Positions 1-12,800 of a stretch of 64,000 nucleotides of DNA are shown here, piece by piece. The notes under the pieces were generated by a model that had not been told where the DNA came from, did no database searches, and saw only the letters and a list, made by a program, of their open reading frames with translations. Origin of the DNA: Phytoseiulus persimilis (Eukaryota; Arthropoda; Arachnida; Mesostigmata; Phytoseiidae); NCBI GenBank assembly GCA_037576195.1, contig CM075101.1, forward strand, positions 43,710,001 through 43,774,000, written 5' to 3'. Position 1 is the stretch's first letter, and every line of letters starts with the position of its first letter. The position numbers and the translations under genes are program-made.

Positions 1-2519
1 GCTGCTCCTAACGATATTTGCCGTCACCTGGCTCTTGCGATCGCTCGTCTGGTCGTGGCTCGCTCCTCGCTCTGTGGGCTTCATCTGGCCACGCAGACGC
101 GTATCGGCAGTCAAGCTACAAAGTTATCGAAGCTATCACTTCAACACATCTGTCGATCTGCGTTCCGACTTTTCTGTACTCTTATTGGCCAACGCGAGCG
201 AGGTACTGGGCATATTTGGCGGGGGGAATATAATGAGAGGAGAATAACGATCGGAGGCTGAGCAAATGAGAGGAATTCAGCAGCGAACAGCTGTCCTCTT
301 GGATGACCACGACATGGCATGCGGTGGGGAATGAAGGGTTTGAAGGCCTATGTAATTGCCTGAGAATCTGGCGGGAGGTTCCAAGCGCGCCAGAATCTCA
401 GACAAACACCAACTCCCGTCATTATATCTGAATCATTAGGTCTCATCTTCCGCGGTTTCGAAGCGGTTCGGGGAGTCGAATGCTCGGGCGCTCTGTGGAC
501 ATGATTTTTTGCCAGTTGGTATTCTCTTCACAAAAATAATGAAACTGGTCTCTGAAGAGGGTCAGCGTCCTTCACTCCCGGTGTAGAACACCGAGTGCGA
601 TAACAGGAGCGACTCACCCTGAACAAGTCACCCAATCAACTGCACGGAATACGGACGTGTGCTGTTGGTGCCTCTCGCAACTTCTCAAGTTCATTCCTCC
701 AGAAACAAGGTTGCCAATCTCGACGGGCCAATTCGACCATGATCCGACGCGTTCTGAGCGAAGGAGAGAACGGAAGTTCCTCGATTAAATTACGGAGTGG
801 CATTTTCGAGCCCGATTATTCTTTGACCGTAACTTCGTCCATTCTTGGATTTTTTTTCAAAAGCCAAAGCACCCCCTGCCCCTTAAAAGAGGGGTGGGGA
901 GGATGGCTTGCGAACGCTCGAGGCGGCAGGATAACTTCAATCGGTTTCCTGGCTAGTGAGCAGCGTCCCTTGGCGCGTCGAACTCGCCCCCGGCGAGTCC
1001 AATCCGATAAAATCAGACGTTTTCCGAATCACTCTCAGGAAGATTTCGAAAAACAAGGGTCATTCTCGAAACCACCTCCTGTTCGACCAAAATGACCTGC
1101 TGGGAATCTACTATCGATCGCTCTTTGATCTTCACTAGAATCGGGCTCGAATGTAACGGACTTGAAAATGCTCCGAAATCGTTCGATCCAGCTGTCGAGA
1201 ACCTCATTCGGTGACACGCTGGAAAGTGAGACAGACTGACGGGCGCGAGCAACCGAGAAACTGGTGAGCCTTGAAAGAACTTCCAGCTGTCTGACGCTCT
1301 TGTTGTGGTTGTTGCGACCTTGCGTGCGATGGTTTCTGCCACCGGAATTAACTGCGTATCCTTCACCGACCGGTCGCCATCCAAGGATTCGGAGTAATGA
1401 GCGTTCTGGGCCATTGATCTAACGCCTCCGGCGCAATGTGCTCAGCCCCGAGGGTCTGCCGTTCAGCTATCTCGTCCCCCCTATTATTTTTTGTGCTCTC
1501 ACTCGCCGCGCCTGCACTCTGAGTGGCGATCTCATCGTTCGGCTTTCGGAGCAAGCCTGATGGTCACGTCGTTAAAATGATGTCTTTCGTTGGTCAACCC
1601 ATACTTTGACGCCATTCAGCCTCCTCGACAATTTCTGTTTCGTCCAGGACAGTCCTGAATCGTCTCTTGAACTGGACTTCCCTCGTTCCCATGTGACTGT
1701 TTGGTTTCTTCGCGGAAGCCGGCGGTCCGTGACGACTATTGTGAGGATCTTAAGGAGAGGACGCGAAGGAGGGTTCTTATCGCAATCTGAGTTTGTTGTG
1801 CGATTGGAGCCCTGTTTGGGTGAGCTGAACGAGTTCAACTCGAGTTGCTGCTCATAAAAGACGGAGTTCTGTGGGGACAACAACCCGCCGAGTCTTCATC
1901 TTTCGTTAACACGCTTGTCGTCTCCCGAGTTCCTCCTTACCGTTATCCATTCGGGATCGGGGAGACCGGGACTCATCGAGATGTTCACTACGAGAAAGAA
2001 AACCTGTGGAGCTTCGCCGAACTTAGCTGCTGGATATGCTCTACATTCTATTTAACGATATGGGTGGGCGACTGACCACGGAGGAACCTCGTAAATTACG
2101 GAAGCTCACCGCGATAAGACTCAAGCCGCAGCTTCTTTTGCGGACTTTAGCAAACGACAAGATTCGTATGGACAAATCAATCCTGCGTCACAGAGAGTCG
2201 ATTCCCATCGGAGGATGCTCCATTCTTCTCGCATCTGAGGCACGAGAACGAGAGAACTCTGAGCGAGATTGGACCAGCAGTCTCTGCCGTAGCCGCCGGT
2301 CGTTTGTATCCGGACGCGATAAGTCCGAGCTCTCCCTCGTATCTCATACCAAACAAATGCAAGCACGTCTCCCGCTCAGATCTCTGACTTTTGGAGCGGC
2401 TCGTGCCAGTGTCCTACTCGTGCACCCTGTAGGTCGTTGCTGGAACTCCTGGCTCTAAGAAACTGCACTTTTCTACCATGACCGAAGGAGGAAAGTCAGA
2501 CAGCAGAGCTCTGCTGTGG

Positions 2520-2606
2520 TTCTAAGGCCGGAAGATCCGAGAATCCATACTTCTCGGGTATCGAACCCGCCAGTTGTGCGTTGAGCCATTTACTCGGCCC
2601 CCTCAA
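2520..2606 (-). repeat. Possible tRNA-derived fragment (SINE-like)
   Basis: On the minus strand GGGTTCGATACCC (2557-2569) matches a B box and forms the T-arm palindrome; TGGCTCAACGC (2579-2589) looks like a displaced, shortened A box about 20 bp before it. The spacing is too short for a working tRNA and the acceptor stem does not pair. It could be the head of a tRNA-derived SINE or a chance match. Confidence 0.25.
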
Positions 2607-3251
2607 GTGCTACACTTTTTCGTTGGGTTACCTTTCAAGCCTTCATCGGTCACTCTTTCTGCTATCGAGATCCTGTGGCAGACGTGACGCGGGGAACGAT
2701 TCATTCATTGACGAAGACCCTCCTTCGAAGTTAATGGAGCTCATTCGGAATTACCTCACACGGTCTCTGCTCGCAATCATCGAAGCTTCCCAAGGAGCGA
2801 ACTCATTCCAAGAATCGCCAAAAGGCTTCCCACTGAGGAGTGGGTTGATGTTGACCGCGGAGGATCTCAGCTGCGCAGTTATCTCAACGAGGGAACACGA
2901 ACTGAGATTCAGGCCCAGACACACGTTCGTGCCGCACACTTGCGCTTTATGCGGTCAACGAAAGCTCCTACCTGTCAAGGTAATAGTTGTTCACACCCTT
3001 TCTTCGCTGTCCAAGGCCATATTCCGGTCATCAGGGACAACTTGCGTCTGCGTAAAGCATCGGCCATCGACCTCGAGCCTTCATGAATGAACCTCGTGTC
3101 CGCCATTGAATCGTTACCGCCCATACGAAGAGACGAAAGACTTTGTCGATGCGCTGTCCAGCAGTGCGCGCGAACACGGTATCCTGCGGTTACGCGTGAG
3201 CTCCTGCGGCAGGCTTGCGGCTGTGTCGATGCCAGACTCCTGAGCAAACAC

Positions 3252-3932
3252 TCATCCGCTCCGCTGCCTGCCTGCCGGCGTGACCGGATGATTCCATGCT
3301 TGAATATTTCGCATCGTATGAGGACCGCGGAGGAGCTCGGTGCTGCTGTCGAGGAACGCCTGAAGCCAAGTTAGCCTTGGAGCCGTCACCAGAAGGGGAG
3401 CGAGGCAGCAACTCCTAAAAACGTGCTCAACGGAGAGATATTCGTTCGGGTCGGAATCAGGCCCTCGGGAAAGCCTCCCTGAGTACTTCAAGTGGTGCTT
3501 TCTCTTCAACACGACGATGAGAGGAACAGCATCTCTTTGATTGATGAGTTTTTTGAGAGTGCACGGAATCCGAACGATGTAGAATTGCTGTTTCTGCATG
3601 GCGTCGGTTGACCGTGTTGCACCAGAGAGGCGGGCGCTGTAAATTCCTGCGATGCTTGATCGCTTCCGAAGCTTGCCGCCACGGCTTCGTCCCGTTTCGT
3701 TTATACGTTTCTGCTTGAGAAGATCATCCCGGCCGAGGGACCGTGCGGAAACATCGGCACAGGTCGAGACTGTTTCATCCGCCAACCCACTCCCGGGTAT
3801 AGAATACGGGTCTCTCGGAGGGCCCCTTGAGAAAACACTCGTTTCCCCCTTTACAAGTTTGTTCAGATTGGTGGTGAACGGATGAACGTTACGAGGCAAC
3901 CCGCGTGGCAAGAACAACGAGCTCCGCCGCAT
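3252..3932 (-). other. Long open frame (226 codons), no recognised product
   Basis: Basic, Arg/Leu/Ser-rich translation with no motif I know; likely a chance frame. It overlaps shorter frames on both strands with equally poor composition. Confidence 0.15.
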
Positions 3933-6625
3933 GAATGCGTTCTTGAACAGACCAGTGTGATCCTACTCGCGATTCCGAGCGGGACTTCGCGCTGTTCTTT
4001 CAAGCCGGACCGTGGGAACTACCATTGGGGGGGGGGGCGGAGGATTCTGCGTGAAAGGAAACAAAGGTCTAGAACGCGTTGTTTTACTCAAATCAATCGA
4101 ACCATGCTCTATATAGGATCTAACGAGTAGAAATGGGATGGAGAACTCAATTCCGGAGTCTCGAGGATTCCGAATCAACCCAACCCTTTTAACTGATCTC
4201 TGGCTGATATCGATGCTGCTGGAGCAGACATCGATGTGTCAGCCTCTCGCTGGCGAGAACGGGACTATTTTTCTCCTCGGAATCGTAATCATGCGCCAGC
4301 CACTCGCGAAACGAAGGAAGGAGCTTCCGATTCGGGGGTTGTCTGGCGGGGTTCGCAGTCGACAACAACGAGCGCTCAGCCGACGCTTTGCGACACGAGA
4401 TTCTTCGCTTTGACTGTCTGCGAGTCTCATCAATCTTTAGCCCGGAGCTCAGAATTTCCATCTGATACGAGCGAGCGAGCTTCAAAGGTGACATAGCGAT
4501 ATCAAGCGGCATTTCCCCGGGCTGCATCGCGCCCAAAGGCTTGACGACGTAGTTTCAGAGAAGAGCAGACTCCGGTCGCACACTGATCTCATCAGTACTC
4601 TGCTTCTGGCATAGCAGTTTGCTAATTACGACAATTTTCGTGGGAAAAACTTTCACGGGATCGGTAGAACCCGAAGTAAATGAATCGAAAGATCCTTGCT
4701 CTGCTCGCGCCCGTTGGAGGAATCGTCCCTCCAGCCAAGGCTCAACGAGCACCACCATCTCGACAACCGTGAGGACGGGAACGGTCCTTCCGAGAACAGA
4801 AATCAGCTCTCGGGCGTTTGTAAGTTTTCACAGACATTTGCTTTATTCTCCACTGGAACATCTATCAACCAGAGTCCGACTCCGGCCAGCCGTAGCGGTT
4901 TTGTAATACAAAGGTGCTCTTAGCTGTTGACAGTTGTGTCTTCAAACTTTTCAAGTAGACATTGACTCCCCATCTAAATTTACAGCCTGTGTACAACAAT
5001 TTTCCGCTTTTCGAAGCTTGGTTGGCACGAGCATTCGACAACAGCTAAACAATGATGAAGTCCCCCCAACAGTCGCATCTTCGTCTGCGGCTACTTACCG
5101 CGACTGATGGTGGTTCTTACCTCTCGCACTCTATCAACGAACATACGTTCAATCGTTTAATATACATCAACTGTTGGAACGTCAACTCACTCAGAGACTT
5201 CGAGATCACTTGTTGAATCACCTCAGTCTCGGGTCCGATCCGACCCGCAATCTGGGTGAATATGCGGTACCTTCTTCTCCTGTCCACTGAATGCATATCT
5301 CGGAATGTCGATTTTCAATCTGCGAAATATTGGTGATTCTGATCGCAAGTACAACAAGGGAGATTCTCCATCCTAAGCTGCGTTTGTTCATCAGAACATT
5401 GTGTATTCGATCATTTGGGGACTTTCTGTCCATCGCCACTTTTTGCTTGTCTATTGTGTGTATGTCCTAGAGGGGCCGGAGTCGAGCGGGATGACACAAA
5501 GTGTCCTTATCTCTAATCTTCTTGTACAAACATGTGTGTTTGTGTAACTCTCTCATGAGCGAGCCAGTCTATTACCATTATCGGGATCCTCTCATGCTGT
5601 ATTTTGCTGCGATATCCTCCATCACACAGCGAAACGAAGGGTGCTTGCTTGACCGCTGCAGTGTCCCAACTATAACAAACAGCTCGAATGGAAAGTACCT
5701 ACTTGACATAACCACAGCCTCGATACTCGAGCGGTGCCGCCACCGAAGTTCGCGTCCATTTCTAGCAGAACTCCATGAGTTCGCAGCGTAGGATTCGTGG
5801 ATTTCGAGCGGGACAACCATCATCGGTTCCATCAGAAACCGTTGAATATTGCAACGAAGTGCATCGGCTCTCCTCGTGAACCGATGATCCGACCCTCGGG
5901 GCGAGAGGATCAATGGACAGAGATACCTAGACCGATCCTGAGGCGCTGTCCCCGTTTCAAGATTCACGAGCTAACCAGGCGCTCTGCTGTCGGACAGGGA
6001 ATACGGCCTGCTCTCCCTAGTTTGTCCTGCCATTGTGTACAGTTTACATCCGACCAATATGAGCGCAGCAGGACGCCTCGGTACTTTGGTTGACCAGTAA
6101 TTTGGTTCCTGTTGCAGCGTCGGCGACATCGCTTCGACTAATTGATGAGAGCTGAAATCACACATGCGAGTCACCGTTCAGGTGCACAGCTTCCGGGATT
6201 CTGTCGTGGGCCGGCGTGTCCCCGTTCCGATGTAGTGTACATTCCTCGATATCCTCGCGAAGGGTCGTGGAATGCGCTGCCGAAACCCTGCGCAGTAATC
6301 TCCGTTTGCCATGTACTGTAAACGACAATCCGCGTCAGCCATCACCATTCTCCGCAGTCTGCCGTCAAAGAAACCGAATCGGCTCTGACTGAAGGAAACG
6401 GACCCGGGAATCTTGCGGCAGCGCCAGCCTGGACTGACTCTCGGAATTTCCGAAAGCCCACTGGAACGAGTAGAAATCACAAACCGTGCCCAGCCGATTA
6501 GGCTATCCACAGAGGTTGTTGGCTACGGTCGGTTCCTTTTCAACCCTGATTGTGTTACCTTGCGTCCTACTCCGTGAGCACACAAACGGAGGATCATTCC
6601 CTGAGACATGTGAGTCCGCTCTGAG

Positions 6626-6814
6626 TCAACTTAACAAACCTTTGAAGGTGCAAGCATTGGGCGCTAATGAGTCTCTCTTTGAAGAATCTGGGGGCGAATG
6701 GTTTTGGGTATCGTCTGTTGGTATGGCTCGCCGCAGCCGGTCGGGCAGGAGTCGCACGACTTCGGATTGAACTTCATTATTCAGGAAACAGTAGAGCAGC
6801 GCCACTACCGAACC
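6626..6814 (-). CDS. GPCR exon I: TM7 end, helix 8, C-terminal tail, stop
   Basis: Acceptor ATCCGCAG|GGT supplies the Gly of the invariant Phe-Gln-Gly. It encodes GSVVALLYCFLNNEVQSEV (end of TM7 and the Asn-x-Glu-Val helix-8 signature), then a tail of about 40 residues rich in Asp, Ser and Pro, and TGA at 6626-6628. No canonical polyadenylation signal stands out just below the stop, so a further 3' exon cannot be excluded. Confidence 0.82.
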   Translation of the reverse strand, partial: GSVVALLYCFLNNEVQSEVVRLLPDRLRRAIPTDDTQNHSPPDSSKRDSLAPNACTFKGLLS

Positions 6815-9800
6815 CTGCGGATCAAGAGCATCGTCTCAACAGAGGAACGGTTTTCTTTCAGGTGTGGTCAAGACCTGCTGCCATTCGAACGAGGGAATGC
6901 ATGAAAACAGGGTAAATTGACGGTCAAGAGGTAGGGACCTGGAGGACTCATTTCACTGTTTCAGGTGGCTGCGGTCTCATCGATTCGGAGCTCATTTATC
7001 GAGGCACGCAGTGTGAGAAATAGATTCCTCACCCCGCAACGCATCAATACTCGCAGCTGGACTGGAAAAAATGATTTTCCTTCCCAGCCCTGTCATTCTC
7101 TCACAACATTCGCCCCCGCGGCTCTATTAATTTCAACGCAAGCCACGGACTGCGCAGAATGTGCGGGCGGCGGTATGAAGAAGGCCAGAATCGTTTTTCC
7201 ATCGATGCGTGCGCTTCAGCAAAGCTCAAAACAATATCTTCGACCGTCGCGCTCTTCCTCGAGTCAGACACAACGGCACCAGGTCTAAAACCGATGACCT
7301 AGCCGCTTCGTCATCTTGTCGCGCGTAGTTCTCTGCGACACGGATGATCAATAAAGCGAACCTCTAATCATTGGAATTAATCCATTCGTGCTCCACGATC
7401 CGTGGAAACGGAACGATCAGTCTCGTGCGATCGACCCACCTGGAAAGTGTTGAATACGACCTCGACGTAGAGCCAAATGTATTCTATTTGTCCACCGAAC
7501 TCATCGTTCTGTAGCAGGCTCACGATCAAAGTTAGAATCTGGTGCACTCCGAACAACGGTATCAGCACAAGTGTGGATTTGAACCATTTTCTGAAATGAA
7601 GAAAAGTCACCTCAGCGGAACCGATCAGTGGGATTCAGACTGATTCTAACGGCGATGAGGGAATCGTGAGAAGACCTCGTTGATGCCGTTCTCTTGGAAT
7701 TTTCGTCTCCGATTGTAACACTCAGAACTCTCCAACCCAGCAAGATTTCTCTGCCTCGAGGCGTTCACGCTCCCCAGCAGATTTTCGGCCGTTTCCGGTC
7801 GTTCTCCGGCAAACTACAGACCGAAGGCCGTGTGCCGCTGGCGCGTGCTTCATTTCAAGACAGAGTATCGTTGGAAATCACTTGAGCCAAGTCTCGGCAT
7901 GCGAGCTCGTTGACTTCCGTACTGAAAAGCGTCGGCTCTTTCGTTTCGAGGCAAAGGGACGTTCCCTTGCGAGGGCGGCCAGAAGCTGCATGCGATGATG
8001 GAGCTGGGATTCCTCAAGAGCCGGATGGCACAAAACTTCGATCACTTCATAGCGAACATACACAACAGAAAAGTGAAGACGAGGAATTCCAGGTCGGCAC
8101 TCCACACACGAGAACCAACAGTCTGCTCCCAGTGTTAGGAATCGATTTTCAGGTTAATACTACGTTTTCTCGACCGACAAGGTCTGAAGAGGTCGTATAC
8201 CTGTATCGAACTCTCCGAGCGTCCGGAATATGTGTCGCGGACATTTTGACAAACAAAACCCGAGTTATGTTCAAGAAGAAGAAGAAATTCAACTGGAAGA
8301 AGGGCAAAGGTTCGGTTAGTATAATACCATTTCGTTGTTTACTCTGCAAGGACGCCTGGCCGTATTAACTGAGGCGATCATGGAAAACAGAGTTTGTGAC
8401 TTTGCAGCGTTTGTGAGGCGCCAAAATCAGATATTTTTCCCATGACGGTTCACAGCCTGGTCAATCAGGGAAATGACTCGATATTCTTCTTGACCGCCGT
8501 GCCATTCGAAGGTGCGAAGGGGGCGGTCATGGATCAGGACCCCACCTCATACTCAATCCCGGTCGGGACAGACGAGAGCCGAGTATCGAGGAACATGTTT
8601 AAACACTCAGTCAAATGTCTCTCGACCGGGAGACCAAGAGTTCCCCCCGCTCGGCCAAGCAAAGGCCTTGGCAGGCCCGCCACTGCGCGCGACTCAGGTG
8701 GGACCCCATGCGCCTTGGGAAACATCTGATGCTGGAGCCGGATTGGAATTGGTCATTCGAGCCAGCTATTTGTACACTTACGACGATGGAGAGCGATATT
8801 GGGCCCCTGAGGATCCATGTGATAACTCGATGTTTCACTTCCATCCAACACCTGCAAAAAAGGACTGATATTACGCAACGTAGACGATAACCATGTCAAG
8901 TCTCAACTGAAAGCACTCTGGGGGTTACAGACCACTCGAACAACCCGCCCTACTCCAAGGGTGAGCAATAAACATGAAACCCATCAACAGGAAGGTTTGG
9001 GTCATGGGTGAAGCGAGAGCACTATCAGAAGGTCAGTAGTTTGTGAACCCCCGATTGCCTTGACTCGGGGAAGAGGAGGACCGCAACTTAACGAATATCG
9101 TTCAAAAGGAGACACCAAAAGGACTTCTACGAGGAAGGGCTCGGAGAGCGGCCTTTGGCATTCGGGACTGAGTCGGAGCAGATTGAGCAACACTCTCTAT
9201 TAATCTAACGTGTCCTGTTCTACTCGTCCTTAATGAAGCCGCGATCGAGTCCAGAGATTCCTGATCATTTATCAAGGAGAGGTTTCCTCACTTCTCGAAG
9301 GACTCGCCGATACTCCCGACGTAACTCGATGACCATCATTGTCAGGGAGCCGATGTTCCCTGTGGTCCGCGGTTGCGCGCCATACGGCCATTGCTCCCTT
9401 TCAGTGTCGAGGCTCAACGAATCACACGAATGTAGTGCTCGAAACCATGAAACCGTGGTCGGCCGATCCGGATTTTGTCTCTCACTCAGCGGGCTCAACG
9501 AGGTGGTTACAGGCGACTGGATCTCATTCGCAGCTAATGGATAACGTAATTAGTTCACTGGAACACAGGCTCAGGTCGTCCACGCTGCGACGAGGGGCTC
9601 ATGCGAACTCGACAGAAGCCGATACGTTCGTCGTCGTTGGGAATCGCTCCCAATATCCGTCGTCTTGACGCGATGGGAGCAACGGGCAGGGAACTAGTCG
9701 GCGAATTCTAAATCATGGAGTGCTTGCAAGAAAGTCTCTGGAGAAGGACTGGAGCTCCGGCCTGAGACTCTTGAATTCGAAGCTCGAGAAGTCGCCTTCA

Positions 9801-12800
9801 TCTCTACGAGTCATGAGAGGAAAGTCTGCCCATTCGCGGAGGTACGTTGTCGTCCAAAGAGGTCAGCGACACCGATAACCGAATTCGCTGGACTTTTGAA
9901 TGAAAGCTCGCACCGACTTTCTATCTTGAAACATCGCGGCCATCTGCGAGGAGTTTCAATTCGCTGGATTTCCGTTGAATCTAAGTAAGCCTTCTCAATC
10001 AATGATTCAGCTGATCGCTTGCTGAATGTCCCCCATCCTGGTCTCTTCCAACGTCATCTATTTCCGCGCGAAATTCCAATTCCTGGGCTCCAACGGCTTT
10101 CAAGATTAGAAACCGTTTCGTCGAACCCGCGGACGAAATCCCGCAAGCAGGAGAAATTCCTCCCCGAATGCAACAGACGTTCTCCGCTCTCGGTTGAGCG
10201 GGAGCTGACGTGACCTTCAAACTGAGACTGATTCATTCAATTTGTAAATGGGGTCGACTGATTAAGAGTGATGAGCTCATCCCTTCGAGACAAACTCAAC
10301 GAGCGCCCAACCTCTTCTGGGACTCCCGATCCATATGTTGAGGCTCTGACCAAGACTCACCTGAAATTATCGTAGAAAAAACGAGCTACGGCCCAGATTA
10401 ACACCCAAGGCAGAGGAAGACCTGCAGAGTAATCAGTTTGTGATAAGGTATACTTCCCCCCTCCACCGCTGAGACCTCAAAACAATCTTGGCAGAACTCC
10501 TCTCGGAACTCACCCCAGCCCATGATGACATATTTCGCGATCTTCGAATTATCGGCATAAACGGCCATGAAAATTATGTTGTACAAATAGAGTCCTTCCA
10601 TGAGGATCCAACAGTAGTTCGCCATCAGCGAATAGTGGAACAGCAAGGTGAAGAGACGACACGTGACATATTCCTGCGAATCGAGAGATGTGGGCGATCT
10701 CCGTTAGAGGTTCCCGAAAGATATTTGAACGAACACGAGAACTCGGATCAGTCCGGCTTGACTTGATCTCCGACGACAGCTGAGGGCGAGCTCGGTTTCA
10801 GGGTGCAGACTTTTTCTCCTAGAGATCGCGCGTCCTCCGGATCAGTCAGGCCTGTTTCTGATCTCTTGACGGGGATTTCAAGCCATTGAAGGCTGCGCTC
10901 CAACTCCAATCGTCAGGAGCTTCTGACTGGACAGTCTCCGTATGGAACGAGTTCTAGGAGAGGTTTTTCTAGGAGGAGCAACAGACCAGCAGAGATACAA
11001 GCCGCAAAATCGGATTCCCTTGCTCAGTCGGGTTCCCCGGAGGCAGGAAACAGAATCTCAGTCCGGAAAACCGGAAACACTCAGGTAACACCGGAGAATC
11101 GGTCCTTACTCATGGGTCCTTCATATGGTCTCATAAGGAGAATTTTATGCAAAGCCTTTTATTAGCCCCGGAAACTCTTTTGTGCAACTCGAATTCATGC
11201 TGCTGAACATAACATTTCGACAACCTCTCTTTCAGGAGAATGTGCTGGGCGAAGCAAGACTCCTCACGATGGGATGGAGGGGATGTCCTGCCGATCCTCG
11301 GGCCGTCTCTAATGCGTGATTTTCTCGTGCCTTCACTCGCGACTCAGTAAAAAAGTTGCAGGCCAGTAGAGGAACACTGTGATCGCTGTCAGAGTTGCAT
11401 ATTTTCAATTTGAAGCAGTCTTCGAGCAGGTAGCCTCACCCAGTGAAATTGTAGAGAGGCACTGAGGCCGAGAAACCGTGAATGAGGGCGGGAGAATCAC
11501 TTCAGATTCATTCGCCAGAAAACTCCAGTACTCTCACGCAAACTTCAAGCTCGAGTCGAGTGTCCTTCTCGGTATAGCTCCCGAACGAACGCATTCATGG
11601 GTGCTTGTACGTATATAGTGACACAGCGAAAAAAGGGCAACGTTCAAAAACAGATAGTTTCCGACGGGACTCCCCGCTGGAGCGACATGACCAGCCTTGG
11701 AGGAGCGTGCCAAAAGAGCGTGACCGTTCGGGAGCAGAGTTGAGGGGGCCAACGCTTCCGGCCGAAAGAAGAAAAACGTGGGGCGTGGCGATGGACCTCG
11801 GATATCTAGTAGCCGATGCGACGGGGAATTAATTTGTTTTCACGTTTTCTCGCTGTCATGCTTCAGTCCGGACCCGGGTTCCCTCGCCAGCCGATTGGAA
11901 ACGACTCATTCGAACCAGATTATTCGCCAAACTTACGTAAGTGTTGAAAGAAGTAACTCCGCTTTTGAAGTAGAGATGCTTGAAGACGAGTACTGTACAT
12001 CGCACGATGAATGACGCGAACAGATGAAGATGGAGTCGGTTCCGGGCACATCGCAATCTCCTGCGGAACCACAGAGTACCTTAGCATGAACTTGGAAAGG
12101 AGGAAGGGAGAAAGAGTCTCCGAGGCAGCAAAGCTCCCGTTACTTCACGCAACGCTCGGTCACCGAGGACCCCATTCGCTCGCTGTGCAGAATTCTAGTA
12201 CGGATGAATGTCTGCGGAGAGAGAGAGAGAGAGAGAAAAACACGGTACAGGAAAGAGTGAGAAGGACATGCAATACAAGTGAGACAGAATAGAAATGACC
12301 GCTTCAAGCGGGATCATGTGCGTTGAACTACAGATGAACATTCTTCTTGAGAAAGCGTTGATTCAAACGCTGACGTGATGCATCTTCACTCGCGAGCAAG
12401 ACATCCAGCCAAGCATACGACAACACAGGAGCGTGGCCATATGTGCACATCAATACACGCATGGGAATGCAAGGGAGACGGGAAATTTGGCCCGGTCGCC
12501 AGCTTGGACCGGTGACCAGTCGGCGGCATGCTTTGCATCTGCATAGCTCACTTGAGAGAGGCAAGGAGAAAGAACGCCATTATGAGCAGGAGCAGAGAAG
12601 TCGAGTAGCCCAAGAGCGATATCCGACTCAGCGCTGAAAGATGGTATTGTAGAGTTCTGCGGTACTCCCGGTAGGAGAGACTGAAACATTCGACGTAGTT
12701 GGCTGTGCCCCACTTTCCGGCCAGGCAAGTCCGCTGAACCGTGACTGAAATTTCCAAAAGAGATCCAAGAGGTCATATTGCTGACGTCGACTGCCTAAGT

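Larger units (their letters stand above)
1..6625. other. Intergenic; no recognised gene
   Basis: Contains only short or featureless open frames, the SINE-like fragment near 2.5 kb and an 11-G run at 4027. It is downstream of the GPCR stop, so 6.0-6.6 kb probably includes that gene's 3' UTR; no clear polyadenylation signal was seen. Confidence 0.6.
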
